Source of the DNA: Lacibacter sediminis
GTDB taxonomy: Bacteria; Bacteroidota; Bacteroidia; Chitinophagales; Chitinophagaceae
NCBI RefSeq assembly: GCF_014168535.1
Contig: NZ_CP060007.1
Span: forward strand, 186,001 to 250,000
Reading direction: 5' to 3'
Length of the DNA stretch: 64,000 nt
Below are positions 45,273 through 52,944 of the stretch, one piece after another; the stretch's first letter is position 1, and the number at the start of each line of letters is the position of its first letter. The position numbers and the translations under genes are program-made. The notes beneath the pieces are model-generated. The model was not told where the DNA came from and ran no database searches. It was given only the letters and a program-made list of their open reading frames with translations.

Positions 45273-47348
45273 ATGAATAAGCTCGGCAATTATATTACCG
45301 GTCATTGGATCAATGGCGAAGGTGATGGACAATTATTATATAATGCAGTAACCGGTGAAACGATCGGTTCAGCTTCCACCAAAGGATTAGATTTTAAATC
45401 GATACTCGAATACGGACGTACAGTGGGTAATCCTGCTTTACGTAAAATGACGTTTCATGAACGAGGCAACATGCTAAAAGCATTAGCCCTTCATTTACGC
45501 AATCACCTCAATAAATTTTATGCTGTTTCCTATCAAAGTGGTGCTACCAAAGCCGATAGCTGGGTAGATATTGAGGGCGGTATTGGTAATCTGTTCGCCA
45601 ATGCATCGCTTCGCCGCAAGTTTCCCGATGAAGTTTTTTGTATTGATGGTGAAAGTCATAACCTCAGCAAGAACAATACATTCATGGGCACTCACATTCT
45701 TGTGCCGAAAGAAGGTGTGGCGGTTCATATCAATGCATTTAACTTTCCGGTGTGGGGAATGCTTGAAAAAATTGCTGTGAATTTATTAGCAGGTGTTCCG
45801 GCTATTGTAAAACCTGCTACTGTTACTTCTTACTTAACAGAAGCCGTGGTAAAAGAAATCATCGCTTCAAACATTTTACCGGAAGGTTCCTTGCAATTGA
45901 TCTGCGGCAGTGCAGGTGATTTATTAGATCATGTAACCAGCCAGGATGTGGTAACATTTACTGGAAGTGCATCAACCGGGTTGATGTTGAAATCAAATCC
46001 AAACATATTGCGTGAAAATGTTCCATTCAATATGGAAGCAGATTCACTCAATTGTATTGTGTTGGGCGATGATGTGCATCCCGACATGCCTGAGTGGGAT
46101 ATTTTTATAAAGGAAGTGCGCAAAGAAATGACCTTGAAAGCAGGGCAACGTTGTACTGGCATCAGAAGAATATTTGTACCGGAGAATAAAATGGAAGACC
46201 TGTGGAAAGCAATAGCAACTTCATTGGCACAAACAATCATTGGCAATCCATTGAATGAAAAAGTAAGAATGGGTTCGCTTGCAGGCGAAACACAACGCAA
46301 AGAAGTAAGAGAACAGGTGCAGAAATTATTAGCGTCCTCTCAAATTGTGTACGGCAGTTTAGATAGTGTTGATGTGGTTGATGCAGATGCAAACAAAGGT
46401 GCTTTTCTTTCACCCATCTTATTGAAGAATGACTCGCCTTGGACTTCAGCACAGGTGCATGAAGTGGAAGCATTTGGTCCGGTGAGCACTATTATGCCGT
46501 ACAAAACAATGGATGAAGCAATTGCCTTAAGCAAATTGGGAAAGGGTAGTTTGTGTTCTTCGATTGTAACTGCCGATCATAAAACTGCAAGGCAATATGT
46601 AATTGGTGCAGCAACGCATCACGGTCGTATACTTGTATTGAACAATGAGTGTGCGAAAGAAAGTACCGGTCATGGTTCACCGTTACCATTGTTGGTGCAT
46701 GGTGGCCCGGGTCGTGCCGGCGGTGGCGAAGAGATGGGTGGCTTGCGTGGAGTAAAACATTACTTGCAGCGTACGGCTATTCAAGGATCGCCTACAACCA
46801 TTACAGCTATTACGAATGTGTATCAACCAAATGCCAAAGGGAAAGATCCCGGCAAGCATCCGTTTAAAAAGTATTTCGAAGAATTACAGATAGGTGATCA
46901 GATCATCACAGAAAAAAGAGTGATCACGAGTGAAGATATTGACCGCTTTGCTGATTTGAGTGGCGATCATTTCTATGCACACATTAAAACAACTGATTTC
47001 ACCGGCACCATGTTTGAACAGCAGGTGGCGCATGGTTATTTCATCATGAGTATTGCAGCCGGGTTGTTTGTAGACAGTTATGAAATAAACCCTGTGTTGC
47101 TCAACTATGGTATTGATGAATTGCGTTTCACCAAACCGGTTTATCCCGGCGCCGAAGTGTATATCCGGTTTACCTGTAAAGAAAAATTACCAAACGATAA
47201 ACGTATTGTTGAAAAGCCCGAAGACTTTAAAAGGGGCGATGACATTGAAAAAGGTATCGTAAAATGGTTAGTCGAGTTTTTTGATGAAACGAATGAAATA
47301 ACCGGTGTTGCTACAATTTTAACAATGGTAAAAAAATTAAAGCAGTAG
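45273..47348 (+). CDS. paaZ: Bifunctional PaaZ: oxepin-CoA hydrolase / 3-oxo-5,6-dehydrosuberyl-CoA semialdehyde dehydrogenase
   Basis: 691 residues, the expected length. The N-terminal aldehyde dehydrogenase domain (about 1-520) has catalytic Cys294 (KAGQRCTGIR) and Glu255 (NMEADSLN). The C-terminal MaoC-like hydratase domain (about 530-690) has DLSGDHFYAH with Asp561 and His566. These positions match the known E. coli enzyme closely. It opens the oxepin ring of phenylacetate degradation and oxidises the aldehyde. It is followed 57 nt later by an enoyl-CoA hydratase gene. The paaABCDE oxygenase and paaK genes are not in the window. Confidence 0.94.
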   Translation: MNKLGNYITGHWINGEGDGQLLYNAVTGETIGSASTKGLDFKSILEYGRTVGNPALRKMTFHERGNMLKALALHLRNHLNKFYAVSYQSGATKADSWVDIEGGIGNLFANASLRRKFPDEVFCIDGESHNLSKNNTFMGTHILVPKEGVAVHINAFNFPVWGMLEKIAVNLLAGVPAIVKPATVTSYLTEAVVKEIIASNILPEGSLQLICGSAGDLLDHVTSQDVVTFTGSASTGLMLKSNPNILRENVPFNMEADSLNCIVLGDDVHPDMPEWDIFIKEVRKEMTLKAGQRCTGIRRIFVPENKMEDLWKAIATSLAQTIIGNPLNEKVRMGSLAGETQRKEVREQVQKLLASSQIVYGSLDSVDVVDADANKGAFLSPILLKNDSPWTSAQVHEVEAFGPVSTIMPYKTMDEAIALSKLGKGSLCSSIVTADHKTARQYVIGAATHHGRILVLNNECAKESTGHGSPLPLLVHGGPGRAGGGEEMGGLRGVKHYLQRTAIQGSPTTITAITNVYQPNAKGKDPGKHPFKKYFEELQIGDQIITEKRVITSEDIDRFADLSGDHFYAHIKTTDFTGTMFEQQVAHGYFIMSIAAGLFVDSYEINPVLLNYGIDELRFTKPVYPGAEVYIRFTCKEKLPNDKRIVEKPEDFKRGDDIEKGIVKWLVEFFDETNEITGVATILTMVKKLKQ

Positions 47349-47405
47349 CAAGCATTGCATTTATGCAAAGAGTGCTGTAATTTAATAAGACTAAATCAAC
47401 GAATC

Positions 47406-48179
47406 ATGGTAACGCAGATCAGCGAAGCATACGTAAAAAAGGAATTGCACAAAGGAATTGCAACTGTTGAGTTTCATCATCCGCAAAGCAATTCGTTACC
47501 CGGCAGTTTATTAAGTGAGTTGGCACATACCATTTCGCACCTGGCGCATGACCCGAACGTATTAGTGATCATCTTAAAATCATCAGGTGAAAAAGCATTC
47601 TGTGCAGGTGCAAGTTTCGATGAGCTGGTTGCAATAAAAAATGAAGCAGAAGGATTAAAATTCTTTAGTGGCTTTGCGCATGTGATCAATGCGATGCGTA
47701 AATGCCCTAAACTGATCATTGGCCGTATTCATGGCAAATGTGTTGGCGGTGGTGTTGGTTTAGCTGCCGCTGTTGATTATGCAATTGCAGTGGAAGGATC
47801 GGATATAAAATTGAGTGAGCTGGCCATTGGTATTGGTCCGTTTGTGGTAGGTCCCGCAGTAGAACGCAAGACCGGCACTTCAGCATTTTCGCAACTGGCA
47901 ATTGATGCTTCAAGCTGGCGTAATGCCGATTGGGCAAAACGAAAGGGTTTATTTTCTGAACTGCATCCTACCATTGAAGACATGGATGAGTCGATCTCAA
48001 AACTTGCAAATACATTATCGCACTCTTCACCTGAAGCTATGCATGAAATGAAAAAAATATTCTGGAAAGGAACAGAGCATTGGGATGAATTATTGATCGA
48101 ACGTGCAAAGATCAGCGGCAGGTTAGTGTTGAGTGAGTTCACCAAAAATGCAATTGCAAGATTTAAAGCGAAGAGTTGA
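47406..48179 (+). CDS. Enoyl-CoA hydratase/isomerase family protein
   Basis: 257 residues from the ATG at 47406. Crotonase fold with oxyanion-hole segments AFCAGASFDELV and GKCVGGGVGLAAAVDYAIA, then LSELAIGIGPFVVGPAVERK. It probably acts in the same pathway as PaaZ (a PaaF/PaaG-type hydratase or isomerase); position suggests this, sequence alone does not prove it. The stop overlaps the TTG start of the next gene. Confidence 0.88.
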   Translation: MVTQISEAYVKKELHKGIATVEFHHPQSNSLPGSLLSELAHTISHLAHDPNVLVIILKSSGEKAFCAGASFDELVAIKNEAEGLKFFSGFAHVINAMRKCPKLIIGRIHGKCVGGGVGLAAAVDYAIAVEGSDIKLSELAIGIGPFVVGPAVERKTGTSAFSQLAIDASSWRNADWAKRKGLFSELHPTIEDMDESISKLANTLSHSSPEAMHEMKKIFWKGTEHWDELLIERAKISGRLVLSEFTKNAIARFKAKS

Positions 48180-48604
48180 ACTACGAAACCATAATCAACG
48201 AGTTCAAAAAACAGTTTGGACATTTACAAAAAGCCGGTCTTGAGATTCATGGTATAGCAAATCTAATTGGTGACCACAATGTAATTTCTATTTCTACTCC
48301 TTTTATATTCGACAGGACTAAGTTGCCTAAAAAAATTATGGGACTAGACCTACGAGAGGGAATCACTGAATTGCCAAAAGAATTTCAGGATATTAATGAT
48401 GACAAGGAATACATTTGGGCTTATCAAAGATTTGAGGAGTATGTCGACAATCATGCTGATCTAATTCGGAACGTACTTAGCAATCCAGAAATGAAACAGC
48501 AGGAAATGTTAGATGCGCTATGTTTTGGCGATTTTAATAGTCATAAAGAAAAGTGTATTGAATGGGAGAAAGAAGGAAAAATTCCAAAGTGGGCAAGTAA
48601 ATAA
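48176..48604 (+). CDS. Hypothetical protein with TTG start
   Basis: 142 residues if read from the TTG at 48176, which overlaps the hydratase stop (TTGA) and so could be translationally coupled. The next in-frame ATG (48338) would drop 54 residues. The protein is acidic and soluble (NYETIINEFKKQFGHLQKAG, then a helical C-terminus ending IPKWASK). I recognise no family. Real coding is supported by the long open frame and helical pattern. Confidence 0.65.
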   Translation: MNYETIINEFKKQFGHLQKAGLEIHGIANLIGDHNVISISTPFIFDRTKLPKKIMGLDLREGITELPKEFQDINDDKEYIWAYQRFEEYVDNHADLIRNVLSNPEMKQQEMLDALCFGDFNSHKEKCIEWEKEGKIPKWASK

Positions 48605-48644
48605 TTCTTCATTCTATCCTCGTTCTCTTTTTTATTTTTAGCAC

Positions 48645-49283
48645 ATGATTCAAACCTTCTCTGAAGATAATTTTCAAACTTACTGCGATCTTCTATCTAA
48701 AAAAGATAAACACCTAAAAGCAATCATCAAAGAATATGGCTATCCACCTATGTGGACCCGCAAGCAAGGGTTCGAAACACTCATCCTCACCATTCTTGAA
48801 CAGCAGGTTTCATTAGCAGCCGCATTTGCTGCCTATAAAAAATTAAAAGAAAGAATAGGTGTTGTTACGCCTGCAAAAATTCTTGCCATGAGTAATGAAG
48901 AATTACGTGAGTGTTATTTCACAAGACAAAAGCAAGTGTATGCCAAAGAGCTGGCAACAGCAGTAACAACAAAAAAGCTTCAGCTAAAAAAGTTTTCATT
49001 GTTGACTGATGAAGAAGTCAGAACACAGCTTACATCTATTAAAGGTATTGGCAACTGGACAACCGATGTTTACCTGATGCATGCATTGCAACGCACCGAT
49101 CTTTTTCCGTTAGGCGATATTGCCTTGGTGAACAGTTTAAAAGAAACCAAACAATTACATCCACATATCAGCAAAGAAGAAATGCTCTCTATTGCTGAAC
49201 CATGGCGACCTTACCGTACAATCGCTGCCATGATTTTATGGCATGCTTACATTAAGAAACGGAATATTAAGATTGAACATTGA
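48645..49283 (+). CDS. DNA-3-methyladenine glycosylase (AlkA/HhH-GPD type)
   Basis: 212 residues. Helix-hairpin-helix GPD fold: LTILEQQVSLAAAFAAYKKL, the hairpin IKGIGNWTTDVYLMHAL and catalytic Asp158 in FPLGDIAL. It removes alkylated bases such as 3-methyladenine by base excision repair. It lacks the N-terminal extra domain of E. coli AlkA, as in shorter family members. ATG at 48645, 40 nt after the hypothetical gene; convergent with the carbonic anhydrase gene. Confidence 0.9.
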   Translation: MIQTFSEDNFQTYCDLLSKKDKHLKAIIKEYGYPPMWTRKQGFETLILTILEQQVSLAAAFAAYKKLKERIGVVTPAKILAMSNEELRECYFTRQKQVYAKELATAVTTKKLQLKKFSLLTDEEVRTQLTSIKGIGNWTTDVYLMHALQRTDLFPLGDIALVNSLKETKQLHPHISKEEMLSIAEPWRPYRTIAAMILWHAYIKKRNIKIEH

Positions 49284-49298
49284 TAAACGTCTGCACAA

Positions 49299-49934
49299 TT
49301 ACAGATCGTCGTACTCATATAGATCATCAATATGTGTACCTGCCTTCATATCAAATACAGGTTTAATGATGCCGTTTTCAAGACCATATACCCATCCATG
49401 CAGATCCGGTCGTTGTTCATGTTTCCATGCACGTTGAATAATAGAAGTCTTCGCCAGGCTGAACACCTGTTCCTGTACGTTTAGTTCTACAAGCCTGTTT
49501 GTTTTCTGTTCTTCATCATTCAACAGATCGAGCTCTGCCCGGTGAATACGATATACATCTTTAATGTTACGTAGCCACATGTTCAATACGGGTTTAAAAT
49601 CATTTTTGGTAAGGGCAGCTTTAATACCACCACAGCCATAGTGACCACAAACGATCACGTGTTTTACTTTTAAATGATTTACCGCATAATCAAGAACGCT
49701 CAGCACATTCACATCAGTATTGATCACAAGGTTAGCCACATTGCGGTGTACAAAAATCTCACCTGGCTCAGTGCCTGTGATCTCATTGGCCGGAACACGG
49801 CTGTCGCTGCAGCCGATCCATAAGAACTCTGGCGTTTGCAAATGAGCCAGCCTGTCGAAGTATTCAGGATCCTCCGACACTTTCTTTGCAGCCCATAGCT
49901 TATTCTCGTTCAATAACACTTCGTATGGTTTCAT
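49299..49934 (-). CDS. Beta-carbonic anhydrase (first of two)
   Basis: 211 residues. Zinc ligands Cys42, His98 and Cys101 with the Asp44-Arg46 dyad (CSDSRVP) and HRNVAN. It catalyses CO2 + water to bicarbonate + proton. No signal peptide, so cytosolic. It resembles the Can/CynT2 housekeeping group (C-terminus HGWVYGLENGIIKPV). It lies head to head with the inorganic-carbon cluster, sharing a 188-bp divergent region with it. Confidence 0.95.
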   Translation of the reverse strand: MKPYEVLLNENKLWAAKKVSEDPEYFDRLAHLQTPEFLWIGCSDSRVPANEITGTEPGEIFVHRNVANLVINTDVNVLSVLDYAVNHLKVKHVIVCGHYGCGGIKAALTKNDFKPVLNMWLRNIKDVYRIHRAELDLLNDEEQKTNRLVELNVQEQVFSLAKTSIIQRAWKHEQRPDLHGWVYGLENGIIKPVFDMKAGTHIDDLYEYDDL

Positions 49935-49959
49935 AGTTGGGTTGTTTTGTCTATTGTAA

Positions 49960-49975
49960 ACAAACAGATGTTTGT
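49960..49975. promoter_or_regulatory. Inverted repeat in the carbonic anhydrase divergent region
   Basis: ACAAAC-AGAT-GTTTGT, a 6-4-6 inverted repeat between the divergent carbonic anhydrase and small secreted protein genes. It could be an operator. No regulator gene is adjacent, and such short repeats can arise by chance. Confidence 0.3.
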
Positions 49976-50122
49976 ATTACAGATGGATAAGTGTTAAATT
50001 TTTTTAAGATAAATATGACATTAAAAGTAAACAAACCAGTTGATTCGTTGTTATTTTAGCCGCCCGCAAGGTATGAGTGGCTTGGTTTCCAGTATTCAAA
50101 ATCATATCTTGCAACACATTTC

Positions 50123-50494
50123 ATGAAGAAAGGTCGCATACCATATAGCATAATTCAAAAAGCATCCACCATTTTTATGATGGCTGCTTTGCTATGGCTT
50201 ACGATCAGCCTTCCGTTTGTTTATGCCGGTCAGCAGGAAATTGCTCAGCAGCAGCAAACAGAAAATAGCGGCTCGCCTTTCACCGGTAATGAAGAGGAAA
50301 GCGCAAATCCTTTCGGTAATTCAACCGAGGAAAAAGCTCCCGGTAATAATTCCTTTTCAGAAGAATATCTTCATGACCATCACAAAGAAGATGGTTTATT
50401 AGCAGTGGCCAAACAATATCGTTCTTGTGAAAACGCAAGAAACTATATTGCTTTTCATGGCGAACTTTTGGTTCCCCCTCCAAACGTTGCTTAA
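50123..50494 (+). CDS. Small secreted or membrane-anchored hypothetical protein
   Basis: 123 residues with one hydrophobic segment (about 12-35, ending VYAG) that may be a signal peptide. The mature part is Gln/Asn/Glu/Ser-rich (NPFGNSTEEK), has a YLHDHHKED histidine cluster and ends in a folded-looking RSCENARNYIAFHGELLVPPPN. No family recognised. Its position 106 nt before the second carbonic anhydrase gene suggests, but does not show, a link to the inorganic-carbon cluster. Confidence 0.6.
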   Translation: MKKGRIPYSIIQKASTIFMMAALLWLTISLPFVYAGQQEIAQQQQTENSGSPFTGNEEESANPFGNSTEEKAPGNNSFSEEYLHDHHKEDGLLAVAKQYRSCENARNYIAFHGELLVPPPNVA

Positions 50495-50600
50495 TTAATT
50501 CTCCTTTATTGAATCTGGCCTTAAATCAGCCTGTTTTACTGTTACATTAATCATACAATTATGTTGTCATACACGTATGGCAATAACTTAAAAACTTAAA

Positions 50601-51260
50601 ATGATGAGAAAGCATTCGAAAGAATACTTAGAAAACCTGACGCCCTACCAAGGATATGAGATCTTAGTTGAGGGCAACCAGCGCTTTGTAGAAAATTTAT
50701 CAGTTAATCATGATCACTTAGAGTTGATCAACCAAACAAGAGAAGGTCAATATCCATTTGCTGTGATATTAAGCTGCATGGATTCACGCACATCAGTTGA
50801 ATTGATATTTGACCAGGGCCTGGGTGATCTGTTCAGTATCAGGATTGCAGGAAACATTGTTAACAACGACATCATTGCTAGTATTGAATATGCTGTTAAG
50901 TATGTCGGTTCAAAAGTATTAATGGTGTTGGGGCATACAGAATGCGGCGCTATTAAAAGTGCGAAAGCCGGCGTAGAAGACGGACATATTACTGATCTGT
51001 TGAAACGTATACAACCTTCTATCAGCAAGGCTATGCTGAAAGATGAACACGATCACATGTTTACCGATAATGTTGCTTATGCAAACGTTGAAAATAGTCT
51101 TGAAGAAATACTCACACGCAGCAGTATTGTAAAAGATATGTTCGAGAAAGGCGAGATCGGCCTTGTAGGTGGGGTGTATAATATCGAAACGGGTAAAGTT
51201 GATTTCTTTAAAAATCTTACAAAGAGTAAAAAGAAGCAACAGCTAGCAGCTAAAGTATAA
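50601..51260 (+). CDS. Beta-carbonic anhydrase (second, in the dab cluster)
   Basis: 219 residues, ATG at 50601. Zinc ligands Cys59, His112, Cys115 and dyad Asp61-Arg63 (CMDSRTS, GHTECGAI). It differs strongly from the first anhydrase, with a longer N-terminus and a basic tail (KSKKKQQLAAKV). No signal peptide. It should interconvert CO2 and bicarbonate next to the SulP and Dab transporters encoded directly after it (48-nt gap to SulP). Confidence 0.95.
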   Translation: MMRKHSKEYLENLTPYQGYEILVEGNQRFVENLSVNHDHLELINQTREGQYPFAVILSCMDSRTSVELIFDQGLGDLFSIRIAGNIVNNDIIASIEYAVKYVGSKVLMVLGHTECGAIKSAKAGVEDGHITDLLKRIQPSISKAMLKDEHDHMFTDNVAYANVENSLEEILTRSSIVKDMFEKGEIGLVGGVYNIETGKVDFFKNLTKSKKKQQLAAKV

Positions 51261-51308
51261 AACCTGATTGCTGAAAACAATTAAGATCCCAAATAAAGTA
51301 TTTATAAA

Positions 51309-52943
51309 ATGAAGATTACTACAAAATATTTAAAGACCGACCTGCTCTCAGGTATGGTTGTTTTTCTGGTGGCTTTGCCCCTTTGTTTGGGTATTGCTGT
51401 AGCCAGTGGTGCTCCTCCGTTTGCAGGAATCATCTGCGGTGTTATTGCAGGTATTGTTGTAGGCTCTTTAAGCAGCTCGAATGTAAGTGTATCGGGGCCT
51501 GCTGCCGGTCTTATTGCAATTGTGCTGGTGGCCATTAATGATTTGGGATATGAGGCGTTCCTGGTAGCTGTTATGGCTGCGGGATTGATACAGCTCATAC
51601 TTGGATTTATAAAAGCAGGTACCATCTCCACTTATTTTCCTACTGCCGTTATTGAAGGGATGTTGGTGGCAATCGGTATCATCATTATTAAAAAAGAATT
51701 GCCACACGCTATTGGTTATGATAAGGCACATGAAGGTGATTGGTTTGCTTTGGAGAAAGGATCTGAGACAGGGTTTTTTACCGAGATCATTAACTCCATT
51801 AACTACGCACACTTAGGTGCAATCATTGTTACTGTTGTATCGTTAGGGATCTTGATCGCTTTCAACAAGCTTTCGTTTCTTAAAAAAATCAAAGCATTAC
51901 CCGGCGCATTAGTAGTGGTGGTGGTTGGTATTGTTATCAATGAAATATTTAAAGCAACAGGATCTAACCTTGCTATTTCACAAGATCATTTGGTGACATT
52001 GCCTACTGCTTCATCAGTAAGTGAATTTTTCGGACAATTTATTACGCCTGATTTTTCAGCAGTCACTGATACGAAAGTGTGGATCGTTGGACTTACTATT
52101 GCTATTGTGGCAAGTATTGAAACACTGTTATGTCTGGAAGCAGGTGATAAAATGGATCCTTTAAAACGGTATTCAAGTGCAAATACAGAATTGAAAGCAC
52201 AGGGTATTGGTAATATTCTTTCAGGATTAGTTGGAGGGTTACCAATGACTTCAGTAATCGTAAGAACAACAGCTAACATAAATTCAGGAGCTAAAACAAA
52301 ACTTTCAGCTATAGCGCATGGTGTATTTCTATTGCTCACAGTAGTAGCCATACCTTTTTTGCTGAATAAAATACCAATGGCCTGTTTGGCAGCCATTTTA
52401 ATTATGATCGGTATGCGTTTGGCAAGTGCAAAAGTTTTCAAACACATGTGGCATAACGGTAAGCATCAATTTATTCCGTTTATTGTAACTGTTGTGGCGG
52501 TTGTATTTACTGACTTGCTGAAAGGTGTTGGTGTTGGTCTGGCAGTAAGTGTTATTTTCATTCTTCGTGGAAATATGAAACTTGCTTACTTCTTTAAAAA
52601 GGAAAAGCATAAGGAAGGCGAAACAATTTATATTGACCTTGCACAGGAAGTTTCTTTCTTAAACAAAGCTGCTATAAAGCAAACATTGGCCCATTTACCA
52701 GAAAACAGTAATGTAGTTATTGATGCAGCCAATACAGTTTATATAGATTTTGATGTATTAGAACTTATCCGTGACTTTTTGGACTTTGGTTCAAAAGACA
52801 AAAACATTACGGTAACATTGCGAAACTTTAAAGAAGCTTACAGAATGGCCGATGCGGTGCATGTGCATTCTCAAAAAAATGGTACACCTGTAGGAATCGG
52901 AACAACAGAGCCCGAAAAAATACTGGAATCACAAAAAAATTAA
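51309..52943 (+). CDS. SulP family anion transporter
   Basis: 544 residues. The transport domain has about 12-14 helices in the SulP/SLC26 order; the first reads DLLSGMVVFLVALPLCLGIAVASGAPP, and a SGPAAGLIAIV substrate-site segment follows. A cytosolic STAS-like domain covers about 435-505 (IYIDLAQEVSFLNKAAI...NVVIDAANTVYIDFD). Members carry bicarbonate, sulfate or other anions. Here the neighbours argue for bicarbonate, as in SulP proteins paired with carbonic anhydrase. The stop is 1 nt before the dabA ATG. Confidence 0.9.
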   Translation: MKITTKYLKTDLLSGMVVFLVALPLCLGIAVASGAPPFAGIICGVIAGIVVGSLSSSNVSVSGPAAGLIAIVLVAINDLGYEAFLVAVMAAGLIQLILGFIKAGTISTYFPTAVIEGMLVAIGIIIIKKELPHAIGYDKAHEGDWFALEKGSETGFFTEIINSINYAHLGAIIVTVVSLGILIAFNKLSFLKKIKALPGALVVVVVGIVINEIFKATGSNLAISQDHLVTLPTASSVSEFFGQFITPDFSAVTDTKVWIVGLTIAIVASIETLLCLEAGDKMDPLKRYSSANTELKAQGIGNILSGLVGGLPMTSVIVRTTANINSGAKTKLSAIAHGVFLLLTVVAIPFLLNKIPMACLAAILIMIGMRLASAKVFKHMWHNGKHQFIPFIVTVVAVVFTDLLKGVGVGLAVSVIFILRGNMKLAYFFKKEKHKEGETIYIDLAQEVSFLNKAAIKQTLAHLPENSNVVIDAANTVYIDFDVLELIRDFLDFGSKDKNITVTLRNFKEAYRMADAVHVHSQKNGTPVGIGTTEPEKILESQKN

Positions 52944-52944
52944 G

